DNA of 64,000 nucleotides, taken from Costus lasius (lineage: Eukaryota; Streptophyta; Magnoliopsida; Zingiberales; Costaceae). Positions 1 through 10,645 of the stretch are shown here, one piece after another (position 1 is the stretch's first letter; each line of letters opens with the position of its first letter). The notes below the pieces were generated by a model. That model was not told the origin of the DNA and did no database searches. It saw nothing but the letters and a program-made list of their open reading frames with translations. A program made the position numbers and the translations under genes. The stretch covers positions 4,960,001-5,024,000 of the forward strand of contig JANVAS020000203.1 in the NCBI GenBank assembly GCA_027563935.2, given 5' to 3'.

Positions 1-702
1 CTCTGATTGTAAGTGAGATCTAGTCTGATCATGTTTGATTGATTAGGGCTTGAGATCGGTAAGCTTCGATCGAGAGAATGGATGCTAGATCGGTCAGATC
101 AGGAGCATCAAAGAGATCAACGGTTAGATCTGGAACCTTAGGGTTTTAATGTGATCTAGGCCATGTCGATTGGTTTATTTGGTTATTGAACCAAAATTAA
201 ATTGAACCAAAATGGTTCAAGACTAGGCGACAAGTTCACTTAGCGTGAACATGTTGGGCGGTGAGTGGTGCTATTTTTAGCAACCATGACTCTCACGTTC
301 GAATAGAGAGGGTTCTCTATTCTCGCCTCTTGAACGCATATTCCTCTCGTTCTTTTGGGTGACGGCGCCTTGGAGCTTGAGGAGAATTCGGCAAAGAGAA
401 AAGATCTCCTTCCCTTTCCATTTCGATCAAAGACTTCTTTGGATCTTGCTAGCACAAGAATCGCAAAGAGGAGTAGGCGACATCAACTGTGTGCGTCACC
501 TCTGGAGAAGATCTGCTTTGATCTTTGCTTCCTAGACGCCATCTTGAAATGGCTATGGTATGAGTTTTATCTCTTCTATGCAATCGAATTTTTATGGTTG
601 ATCATATCACATGAAGCCGATCCATGAAACCCTAATCCGCTGCCTAAATGTTTATAATGCGCCATGCTGGGTTTCGCCCCCCTCTAGAAAGGGGTTCTTT
701 CA
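1..702 (+). repeat. Family 1 Copia LTR, 3' portion (cut by window edge)
   Basis: The sequence matches the 3' part of the LTRs at 2130-3814, 33301-35001 and 60355-62036, starting in the conserved CTCTGATTGTAAGTGAGATC block and ending GGGGTTCTTTCA at 702. No Met primer site follows. Gypsy coding sequence starts at once, so this is a 3' LTR or a solo LTR inserted in the Gypsy relic. The left half lies outside the window, so its target duplication (GACAC on the right) cannot be checked. Confidence 0.85.
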
Positions 703-1798
703 GACACTTGAATGATTGGCAACAAATTATTATTTTAGTTTTCTTGATGGTTTTTCAGGGTTCTTCCAGCAATCGATTCATCCTGAAGATCAAGAGAAGA
801 CTACTTTTACGTGTCCATATGAGACTTTTCCTTATAGGCACATGCCTTTGGTTTATGCAATGCATCGGCCACCTTTCAACGATGCAAGATGACCATTTTT
901 TTATTTTATTGAAAACATTATGGATGATTTTTCAGTGTATGGATCTTCATTCGATGATTGTTTATCTAATTTATCTTGTATTTTGCAAAGATGTGAGGAA
1001 GTGAATTTAGTCCTTAACTAGGACAAATGCCACTTCATGATTAGAGAAGAGATTGTTCTAGGACATCTAATTTCACAAATGAGCATCGAAGTAGATAAGG
1101 CTAAAATATAAGTCATTGAGAAATTACCTCCACCGACCTCTGTCAAAGCAATTCGTAGTTTTTTTAGGCCATGATGGATTTTATCATCATTTTATTAATG
1201 ATTTTTCTAAGATTGCTAGGCCTCTAACAAATTTATTAGCTAAAGATGTTGTTTTTCTTTTTTGACAAGAACTGTATAGAAGCTTTTGAAAAGTTAAAGA
1301 AAGCCCTTGTTTTAGCATCCATTATACAACCACTGGATTGGATGCTACCATATGAGTTGAGTGATGCAAGTGATGAAGCAGTTGATGCAGTTTTGGGGCA
1401 GCGAAAGAACAACAAACTTCATGCTATTTATTATGCCAGCAAAACCTTAGATGAAGCACAGATTAATTACGCAACTACTGAGAAGCAGCTTTTAGCCATT
1501 GTGTTTGCTTTTAATAAATTTTGCTCCTATATTATTGATTCTAAAGTTGTTGTTTTGCATATCATACAACAAAAAAGTATCTGGTAAATAAAAAAGACAC
1601 AAAACCCAGATTGATTTGATGGATCTTCCTCCTCTAGGAATTTGACATTGAGATAAAAGACAAGAAAGGAGCAGAGAATTTGGTAGCGGATCATCTGTGC
1701 AGATTAACTAAAGTAAAAGATGTAGAGGAGGATATAGAAATTAATGACTCTTTTCATGAAGAGTATCTTTTTGCTATTAGCAGACAAGAGACGACCAT
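703..1798 (+). pseudogene. Athila/Tat-type Gypsy RT-RNase H relic
   Basis: This is a decayed piece of a Ty3/gypsy pol gene, which would copy element RNA into DNA. Read across frame breaks it shows PEDQEKTTFTCPY near 790-825, the RT catalytic box as MDDFSVYGSS near 920-950 (Met-Asp-Asp, usual in this lineage), CHF and VDKAKI-VIEKLPPP near 1030-1130, and an RNase H start DASDEAVDAVLGQ with YYASKTLDEAQINYATTEKQ near 1365-1490. DKKGAENLVADH near 1655-1695 is the end of RNase H. A TAG sits near 1018 where the family usually has Trp, and several frameshifts follow. There is no integrase: element H starts at 1799. The piece is ancient and inactive. The Athila/Tat lineage is inferred from motif resemblance. 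Confidence 0.85.
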
Positions 1799-2129
1799 TG
1801 GGAATCCCCGGACCTCAGAAAAACTTTAAACACAGCGGAAATGGAGGTCCGAAATAGAATTCCATAAACACCACGATCCCTTGCGAGAGAAAACCGAAGG
1901 ATGTGAAGAGTAATACCTTATCAAGCAATTCCAGAAGCAGCTGATGATGAAGATGCACAGGTGTCCGTCCTCTACAATCATGCACACACGGACTGTCTCG
2001 AGATTCCTCCACTCCACACACGTGCTGGCTTTGGGAGAGGCGATCCATGCCTCTTGATCTTCTCAACTTGCACCAATGCCAAGGAGAAGAGGGAACGCTG
2101 ACAACAAGGAGTGGGTAGCACTACCACTT

Positions 2130-3814
2130 TGTTGGGGTATGCCCTTAAGGCTAATGTTTGAGGCCTTGGGATTGTAATAGTATCATGTAATAAACTGTTG
2201 TGTTTATAAAGGCATGGTTATTATTCAGGTTGTTACCTTGTCTGCTGTAATAAGTGTACTTCTGAATAATGTCTCAAAGCTGTTCAGCTAGGCTGACAGG
2301 CTATATGTCCTTAGTCGAGATATCTTGGTGAACATGAGACAGCCTTGATATGATTGAGACTAATGTGTGTGCTAATCTTATAGGATGCTTCGAGCATGGA
2401 ATAAGATGTAGACTCATGGGTACATTGGATGTACTGGACAGACCCTACTGGGATATTCCATTGCTTGTCACAATGTGAATGATCCTTGTAAGCACTAAGT
2501 GGCACATGTCCTCTGACTTGAGATCACTTGTGTTTCTAAATGATGATTGTCATTGTCTTGAGGTAGTTCAATATCATTTGAAACATAATGATTATAGACT
2601 ATTTTGGATGGTAAGCTTGAATCAGGTTAGGGCACTAGTGATAGACATAGGATTGCCGTCTCCTTGTTTAAGGAGTGTGATGTTCTAAAAGGGCCCCCCC
2701 TATATGAGATGATTGAGAAAGTGTATGGCCATACCCAGATGACTATGTTCATCTGATCTAATCATGCTCATCATGTTGGAGTTACAAGCTTGACATGCTT
2801 GTCCAATATGAACATCCAGTGGCAAAGGAAACATGTATGCCTTGTGAGTTTGATTCACACTTGTGCCATGGTTTGGGTGTAGTCTTGGAAGACTCTTTCC
2901 TTTATATCGGGAGACAGTGATGTGTTGCTAGATACCTCTCACTGATCGTGATAACGAAAGTTATCGTTACCGACATTTAAAGGAAACCCTTAGGGTCGCA
3001 CAATTTGATGATATGGCTTACTCAAGTCAGATCGTATGGACTGAATTGTTTGGGTTCAGTTTAGAGGAGTTTAACCTCTGATTGTAAGTGAGATCTGGTC
3101 TGATCATGTTTGATTGATTAGGGCTCTGGATCGGTAAGCTTCGATCGAGAGAGTCGATGCTAGATCGATGAGATCAGAAGCATCAAAAGGATGAACGGTC
3201 AGATCTTAAACCTTGGGTTTATTTTGATTTGGACCAATGCTTGGGCTGATTTGATTTGGTTTATTGAACCAAAATCAATTGGATCGATTAAGCTTGAACC
3301 GGTTCACATGTGTGAACGCTTGGTTCAAAGCATAAGCGTTTTGTTTTGATCGGTTTCGAAAGCTCTCCTTCATGACATTCCATTTATGGAAAGTCATCAT
3401 GGTGACTTGATGAAAAAACGCCAAAACGTTTTTTGCTTGAAGGTTTCTCACTTTGGCGAAGAAGTGTGCTTGAGAGAGCATTATCGCCGAGAGTGGAGAG
3501 GTGGAATTCGGCCAAGCAAAGACTCCAAGGATTCTCCTTCAAACGATCAAGACCCCTTGAAGCTTTTGCTAGCACAAAGGCGTGAAGGGAGTAGCCAACT
3601 TCTTCTTGTGTGCGCGCCATTTGGAGGGGATCTATTTTGCTCTCTTGCTTCCAAGCCGACCTCCATCTCTATGGCTATGGTATAGATCTAAACTCATTCA
3701 AGTTGATCATATGTTTTTCATATGCGATCCTTGAGAAACCCTCTTTCCGCCATGCTTACTAGAGGCGCATGTTCTAGGGTTTCCCCCCCCCCCCATGAGT
3801 TAGGGGTTCTTTCA
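2130..3814 (+). mobile_element. Family 1 Copia solo LTR, TSD CACTT
   Basis: A complete 1,685-bp LTR running TGTTGGGGTATGCC to GGGGTTCTTTCA with no primer site or coding region next to it. The 5-bp duplication CACTT lies at 2125-2129 and 3815-3819. This is the usual product of recombination between the two LTRs of a full element. It contains a 12-base C run at 3783-3794, the palindrome GTATGGCCATAC (2723-2734) and the hairpin at 2950-2965. Confidence 0.93.
2950..2965 (+). other. LTR hairpin, GAAA loop
   Basis: Arms GATAAC and GTTATC enclose GAAA, a GNRA-type tetraloop if transcribed in the sense of the element. Confidence 0.6.
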
Positions 3815-4420
3815 CACTTTTCCCAACCCTTATGCAAAATCTTTTTATTGTCGTCACCTCAAAAACCCTCACGCCAAGCAGCAGAAGGGAGGCGACAATA
3901 AGAGACAAGAGAAGAGTCTAGTGCAAAAATATCCCAAGTGGGGCTCTCTATTTATAATAGCAGAGCCAAACACACTTCGGAGATTTTTCCCATGTGGGAT
4001 AATGCATATAGGTGCCAATTCACAATTAACCAGATCAACGTCACGAGTTCGAATCCCCGCATATGCTATTAATTGTAAATTGTGCCAAAGCCTATTAATT
4101 AGCCTAGAGAAAAATTCTCTTGCCAATTAATGATTTTATTTTATTCATGTGACTAAAGTGCCAAGTCCAAACTTGCACCAAGACCCTTGTTTGACTCATT
4201 TTGACAACACAGGTCAACAGAGGTCAAACGTGGTCCACTAGAGTCAACTAGTGGTCAAACATGAACTAAAATAAAATATCATCTCCTCTGAAAAAAGTCT
4301 TAATGCATTAGTTCCCAAAAATGATCCAAATCACACAATGATTCAATTAGAGGCTAAACGATTAGTACGGAATCTCTGATGTCTAGGTGTGCGACCCTGT
4401 AGGTTCTTCAGACGTTGGCA

Positions 4421-4439
4421 GTGATGACTAAATCATCAC
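4421..4439 (-). other. Hairpin in H LTR at the position aligned with the family 1 hairpin
   Basis: In the sense strand, seven-base arms GTGATGA and TCATCAC enclose TTTAG. Flanking blocks (CACTCATTAC upstream; GAACCTACAGGGTCGCACAC downstream) align with those around the family 1 hairpin, although the stems share no sequence. Confidence 0.5.
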
Positions 4440-5223
4440 AAGTAATGAGTGGCACCTAGCAGTACATCATTGCTACCCAAGTCATCAGAATAGAGTCATC
4501 ATCGACATCCCCTAAAATTGTCACAAAGTACAAGTGCAGATTTGTCCTTTTGCTAACTGATGTCCAGATTGGGCAAGTGTGTCACACTTGTTAATTCCAA
4601 TATTATGGCATGACTAAATCAGGTTCTCACCAGGGTATGGCCAAACGCTTTCAGTCATCCATATAGGGGCGCCATGGACAATCAAGCTTCCCCGTAAGGA
4701 AGGGGTAAATCCTCTATTGGCACATTGAATCTCTCATATGGCTTGTGATATACCCAATGACAACCATTATGACTCCCTTTTTACGTTGAAGTATTAGGTT
4801 GTATCAAAGTACATCAATCACTATATAGAGATACCAACGCCCTCATGTCTAGGACAAGCGCAACTCTGTCACTGTGATATTCATCTCGTGACATCGAGAT
4901 GAATCCTCACGGCGGGTCGATCTAGTATATCTCCCTTGATATACGCATATGCCTGCATTAGCAACCCGTGCTCAACCAGCGCATATACTAGTCTCAAGTG
5001 AATCATAGCTGTCTCATATCCACTATGATTCTCGACCAGGGATAAACACAGAGACTAGATAAAATCTATCCCTTAGAGACATTGTATATGCAAATGTACA
5101 TATGCACAGATATACAAACTTGCATAACAATGACAATGCCAAGATAACTCATCTATCAACTAGATGTGATACATAATAGGATACCTAGGTCACAAGTGAC
5201 TTCAATGAAAAATTCATAGCAAA

Positions 5224-6046
5224 TGTGACTCGCAGATCACATCAAATATATTAAGTTCCAAGCACGCAGGCCCCAGCACAGGATACAAAATAGGGCAGCC
5301 CACATAGGATTAAATAAACACTCAATATACTCAATATACTCAATGCAACATGTTAAACATGTACTACATGTGATCCAAACAGAAATAAAATTTTAGAAAA
5401 ACCCATGGCATCAATTTTATTTCCTTATGTGCCCCACTACCTTACAACGGTCCATTAATAGATATCCACTCGTCAGACCAAGGTAGACCCACTGCCCTTG
5501 CATGCACCCAGTCATAACTGACTTGCGTCGACCCAATGGTCGACTATGCATGCCTTAAGAGCTGAACGTCCCACATGATTTCCGGCAAGCGGGTGTGACC
5601 CCGGGCCATAATCATGATCGTTCACTAGGCGCCTCAAACAGACATCGCTACACGCCCTTCTGCAATCGGCTTATAGCCACCTGTACAGCTTGCGCACAGG
5701 TGCTATCCAACCACCCATCCAGGCTGTCAGATAGTCTGATTAGGCTGTTGGGTCCATACTTGACTAACGACTTCAAAACTGTTAACCCGTCTAAGTGTTT
5801 GAAGTAGGCGCACAGATAGATCTAGTGGAGTCGCGCATGAAGATAATTTTTGTTTGAAAAACAACTATGATATATGCGCAAACTATGTATGCAAAGATTC
5901 ATCTAACATCATATGCGCAAGCTATGTATGTAAACTGTGCATCATGTAGTCGCATGTGAACATAAACAAGATCTACCCAATAACAAGCATGGATCACAAG
6001 AAGGCAACCATATGCATCAAGTCAGAAAACCTTGCTTTGATACCAC
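5224..6046 (-). other. Leader remnant and primer site of M
   Basis: The block holding GTGACTCGCAGATCAC and GCACGCAGGCCCCAGCACAG matches the family 1 leader (compare 24330-24390 and 54530-54590). The primer site is plus-strand GCTTTGATACCA at 6034-6045, one base off the initiator-Met form GCTCTGATACCA. No gene is present. Confidence 0.8.
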
Positions 6047-6869
6047 TAATAGGATACCTAGGTCACAAGTGACTTCAATGAAAAATTCATAGCAAAACTA
6101 GGAATCCATAGAATCGCATGACATGAGCACATGATCAACCTTGTATAACTTGCATAGAACAAGTTAGAGTATTACTTGTGCCATGATGTGAGAGGCGACT
6201 TGGAAGATGAAAGGGGCGAGTGCCTCTTCTCCAAAGATGTCACACACAAGATGAGAAAAACTTTCTTCCTTGTGTTCCTTGTGCTAGCAAAGACACCAAG
6301 GAGTCTTGATCGTCTCTTGGAAAGGATGATGTGTATCCCCTTGGCTGGTCGAACTTCTCTTCCTTGAGTGAAGATGATCCACACGAGAGAGCGAAGAGAG
6401 GAGGAAGCGAGAGGAGCTTTCGAAAACCGTAGATACCCAAAAGGAAAATTCGGCCACCACATATGGTAAGAACCAAACATGTAACTCCCTCCATAACTCC
6501 CTTTTAAGCGATTGAAAACTCCTCTTAAATTGAACCATGCGTTCACAAGTGAACCGGTTCAATTTCAATTTGGTTCAAGCACCAAATCAAACCAGTCCTA
6601 GTTATAATCTTCTTTGAACCAAATGGCTCAAGATCTAACCACACATCACATTGAACCCCTGATCTTTATGATCAAGCATCAATCCTCCGATCAAAGCTTA
6701 CCGATCACATGTCCTAATCAATCAAACATGATTAGACTAGATCTCACTTTTAATTAGAGCTTAAATTCCTTTAAACTGAACTAGAATAATTCCAGTCCAC
6801 ACGATCTGACATAAGTAAGCCATATCATCAAATTGTGCGACCCTAAGGGTTTCCTTCAATGTCGGTAAC

Positions 6870-6885
6870 GATAACTTACGTTATC
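6870..6885 (-). other. LTR hairpin of M, GTAA loop
   Basis: In the sense strand, GATAAC-GTAA-GTTATC. Confidence 0.6.
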
Positions 6886-7762
6886 ACGACCAGAGAGAGG
6901 TATCTAGCAACACATCACTGTCTTCCAATATGAAGGAAAGAGTCTTCCAAGACTACTCCCAAACCACAGCACAAGTGTGAATCTCATTCACTTGGCATAC
7001 ATGTTTTCCTTTGCCAGTGGATGTTCTCGTCGGACAAGCGTGTCAAGCCTGTGATTCCAACATGATGAAAATGGTTAGATCAGATGAACATAGTCGTCTG
7101 GGTATGGCCATACACATTCTCAACCATTTCATCCATAGGGCCCCCTTAGAACATCACACTCCAACCAGGAGAGGCAATCCTATATCTATCACAAGTACCC
7201 TAACATGACTCATGCCCACTATCCAAGATAATCCTTAATCATTATCTTTCAAATGATATGGAACTACCTCAAGATAATGCCAATCATCACTTAGAAACAC
7301 AAGTGATCTCAAGTCAGAGGGAATATGCCACTTGCTTGCATACAAGGATTATTCACATTGTGACAAAGAATTGAATATCCTGAGAAGGGTCAGTCTAGTA
7401 CATCCAATGCACCTATGTGTCTAAATCTTATTCCATGCTCGAAGTATCCTATAAGATTAGAACACATATTAGTCTCAATCATACCAAGGCTGTCTCACGT
7501 TCACCAAGAAATCTCGACTAAGGACAATACTGAATGTCAGCTAAACTGAACATCATTGAGACATTATTCAGAAGTATACATATAGCAGCAGATTATGTAA
7601 CAATCTGAATAACAACGAATGCCTTCAAAAACATATATATATATTGTTTATACATGATACTGAAAATAGCCCAAGGCCTCAAACATTAGCCTTAAGGGCA
7701 TACCCTAACAATACACATATCCCAATGGACTATCCTGAGGTCCTAGGGCATAAACACTAACA

Positions 7763-8275
7763 ATCTCCCACTTGCACTAGGACCTTGTATTGAGCAACCT
7801 CAACACCATGTCCTAAGCACGACCTGCCACGCTCCTGCTGTGCTAGAGCATCGGTCTATGGGCCTATCATGACTGTATGAGTGTTCATATCTACTATATC
7901 TTAAGTACCTTTGTCCCTAAGACAAGGTATAAGCATCTGAGTACGCCTGCGAGGTTCAACAAAGAACTCTCACTGCTTCCCAAAAGCATTTGCATACTCT
8001 GCTTTCAAGTAGTCTGCTCTGAAGCTCCCAAAGCTTCTAGCACCACTATAGGAACAGCTAGACTGTCACTGGTCTGACTGGAATAAGCTGCCAAGTTAAT
8101 ACACTGAGCATTTCCTATTATTGATGACCAAGAACCACCCCTTAGTTCTTTGCAGAACCTAAGGACGTTCCTTTCCCTTTATCCAGTGCCATGCACTGGA
8201 TTGGACCTAGTATCCATTGGTTATGCTCTCGGCATAAACCACATCTGGTCTATAACATACCATCATCGATGTATG
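7763..8275 (-). pseudogene. Element H, decayed RNase H end
   Basis: Follows the H polypurine tract. Alignable with the RNase H end of family 2 (46069-46548): the polypurine tract and gene end are recognisable, GCATACTCTGCTTTCAAG at about 7993-8010 is the complement of the region around the RNase H Glu box, and GACCAAGAACCACCCC recalls the basic-rich CDN-AKEPRSHQ stretch. No frame is open for more than about 66 codons. The copy is dead and is cut at 8276 by element E. Confidence 0.6.
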
Positions 8276-9926
8276 TGATGACACCAAAATTCATAGTATA
8301 TTTTGTGTGTCTTTTTGTGTCATATTTATGCTTTTTTGCTTGTTTTTAAGCCTTATTTATCAAATATTACGGAATCTACATAATTTCTTATTTTTCATGA
8401 ATTTTAGGTAAAAAGTGCTATATTTTGATAGATTTTGAAGGGTTTGAGTGCAGGAATGGATTCAGGAGGTCGAAACGAAGCCGACCGCCAATTTTCATGC
8501 AAATCGGAGCAAGTTCAAAAATTACACCCCCGGGTGTAAAGAACATTAAGGTACCATAATGAAAATTATGGCGGTGCCATAAAGAACTTTAAGGTACCGT
8601 AATTTGCACCCAGAATTCACCCAAGAAATCTCAGACATTACGGCACTGCCGTAAAGATTGTTATGGCCGTAATTTCTAGTCAAAAATGCGACTTTTATGG
8701 GTCTGAATCTTGCACGGACTATAACTTTTGATCCAAAGCTCCAAATCAATATCTAAAAGATGTTACGGACTCGCCTTTAAGAGGAGACGATGCACAAAGT
8801 GGAAGCCTGAATTTTTATCCACTATCGAGAGAGCAATCAACAGAGAGGCGTCTAGGGTTTGGCCTCATGCTGAGAGGCATAGAGGGCACCTCAGGCCATG
8901 ATTTTCATGCAGAAGCTTCACTTGGAGGAGAGGAGGACACACCAGAAGTTTCAGAGCAAAAGGAGTTAAATCGGAGGAGAAATCAACAAAACACCGTGCG
9001 CCGCCGCTATTCATCGCAGATTATGGCCGTAAAAACCTTTACGATAATTCTACCTATGTTTTGATTTCCTACACCATGGATTATTGTACCTCTTCTTCCA
9101 CGCATGCTTAAACGTACTTTGGGACATGGGGGTGTAATCCCCTTGATTTTTAATGATTAGATAAACTATTATTTTCGTCATGATAATCCTTGTTGCGATA
9201 ATTCTACTTATGTGATGAATTGTCTTTAATTCGCCTTAGATTTGACTATCATGCATGTTTTAGAGTTTTTGCATTGAGACTAAAAGGTGATTTGCTTGAG
9301 AACTTGGAACCCTATAATCTTATTTCTTGATTTTAGTAGTCTTATTGCCATGCTTGATAATATGAATCTTGGGTTGAGTTATTGTGTTAAACATTGATAG
9401 ACCTTACACGAAAGTGAAGATCGGTCTGTTGGAAAACCATAGGTAGAACCTGTGTTGAGACTCGGATGCACGAAAGTGATCCTTGAGATTCCACCTGTGA
9501 TGATCAACAAAGAACTCAGATGCGCGAAAGTGATCCTGAGTTCTTTGATTGATGGTTTACTTATTTACAGCGTTGGGATAAATCTTGCGCGAAAGCGAGG
9601 ATTGGTCTCTGCATGATTGTTTGCACGAAAGTGAAATAATCCTTTTATGAAGTAAATTAAGTCTTTATCATGATAGGATTTGATTGACGACCTTTTATTA
9701 TATCTATCATTGAAATTAAGGTGGATGAAACCCTAGTCCCAGTTTATCTCTCTGATTATTTTCCCATGTGTTTATTTTTTATTCGCATCATACTCGGTTT
9801 GCTTTGCTAGTAAGAATACAACTATTTGGTACTTAACACGTATGTCTCTGTGGGATCGATATTTTCTTTATTACTTCGAGTATCCGTGCAATTGCGGACA
9901 CTACAAGTTTAGGGACAACAAGTTTT
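8276..9926 (+). repeat. 5' LTR of element E
   Basis: Starts TGATGACACC and ends TT rather than CA. It has the palindrome TTACGGCACTGCCGTAA (8638-8654) and five copies of a CRCGAAAGYG motif at 9407, 9469, 9523, 9588 and 9624. Confidence 0.88.
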
Positions 9927-9944
9927 TGGAGCCGTACCAAGGGG
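9927..9944 (+). other. Decayed Asp-tRNA primer site of E
   Basis: TGGAGCCGTACCAAGGGG abuts the LTR end and resembles the Asp-tRNA primer site TGGCGCCGTTGCCGGGG with several changes. Confidence 0.6.
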
Positions 9945-10045
9945 TGACAGATCCCTGTGTGCCAAATAAGTTTTGGCTGCGACTCCTTAAATTAGTCTAC
10001 TTACTTGTATTTAAAAGTGTGTCCTTTCGGTTCAAATAAAGTTTT

Positions 10046-10065
10046 TAGCGCCGTTGCCTGGGACC
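10046..10065 (+). other. Second Asp-tRNA primer-like site in E
   Basis: TAGCGCCGTTGCCTGGGACC is a closer match to the Asp-tRNA complement than the LTR-adjacent site but lies about 120 bp inside the element. Which one primed the copy cannot be told. Confidence 0.55.
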
Positions 10066-10309
10066 TTAGTTTTGTTAATATCAAACTAGTTGCTAGTATT
10101 GCTAGACTAGGTTTTATTTGTTTTAGATTTAACTTTGTTTTTTTTCTTTTTGCAGGTTTTGGATTTTCACAGTTGTGACAGAACTGAGAATTACTGAAAT
10201 TTATGAATTTACTTGTGTTTTAGATTTTTTATTTTTGTTAGATATTCTGAAAAAAAAAGTTTTATTTGATTGGTATTGGATTATCTTTCTGTCCTTGATA
10301 GATTTGAAG

Positions 10310-10558
10310 ATGTCTGTTAATTACAACTCTTGGGCAACTGAAAGGAGAGAGGAATACATGCCATACAAAGATGATTCATCATGCACTATTCAAGATAAGT
10401 TAAATCAACTTTTAGACTCTTATAAGCAACCGGCTATAACATATTATTCTTCTATTAGATGTGATATTTGTGGATATTTTGATAATTATTCCTCTAATTG
10501 CAAATTTTTAAATCCCAATTTATCATGGAACGAATCTGATCAATTGTATTCTAGATGA
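10310..10558 (+). pseudogene. Gag-like zinc-knuckle fragment of E
   Basis: An 82-codon frame from ATG 10310 contains CDICGYFDNYSSNC. This fits the retroviral zinc knuckle C-X2-C-X4-H-X4-C with the His replaced by Asn. It resembles the end of Athila/Tat Gag, where such a knuckle is followed by an NPNLSW-like stretch, as here. The frame ends at TGA 10556-10558, but the same frame stays open downstream into the acidic ORF, so the two were probably one reading frame with a single nonsense change. The frame is also open upstream to 10175. The bulk of Gag is missing. Its role, RNA binding, is assumed from the family; with the His lost, zinc binding is doubtful. Confidence 0.6.
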
Positions 10559-10645
10559 GAAAATCAAACTTCTTTTTATGATAATTGCTCTAATCATGTT
10601 TCTGAACCTTATTTTGAGGACACTGAAGAATCTAGGTTAGAAACT

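Larger units (their letters stand above)
5174..7710 (-). mobile_element. Family 1 Copia deletion derivative M, TSD ATACA
   Basis: Layout on the plus strand: 50 bp of one LTR end (5174-5223), 823 bp of leader (5224-6046), then a full LTR (6047-7710, 1,664 bp). The first 50 bases of both LTR ends match. The duplication ATACA lies at 5169-5173 and 7711-7715, so the outer boundaries are those of the original insertion. Most of the 3' LTR and all coding sequence are gone, through a deletion from LTR base 50 into the leader. The LTR ends in TA in the sense strand (plus-strand TAATAGG) rather than CA. Confidence 0.9.
1799..7762 (-). repeat. 3' LTR of element H (family 2-like Copia), split by two insertions
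   Basis: Three pieces, 1799-2129, 3815-5173 and 7711-7762, add up to about 1.74 kb, close to the 1,809-bp family 2 LTR at 44239-46047. The left end TGGGAATCCCCGG matches TGTTGGGAAACCCCGGGG of family 2. The middle shares GTGTGCGACCCTGTAGGTTC and GAGTGGCACCTAGCAGT. The right end GCATAAACACTAACA runs into a polypurine tract ATCTCCCACTTGCAC (7763-7777, complement). Left flank is ACCAT. A solo LTR (2130-3814) and a deleted family 1 element (5174-7710) split it, each with perfect target duplications. It is clearly older than both. Confidence 0.8.

Noticed and set aside
3783..3794. Run of 12 C residues as a structural signal
   Set aside because: Other family 1 LTRs have only 5-6 C there. A length error or slippage explains it.
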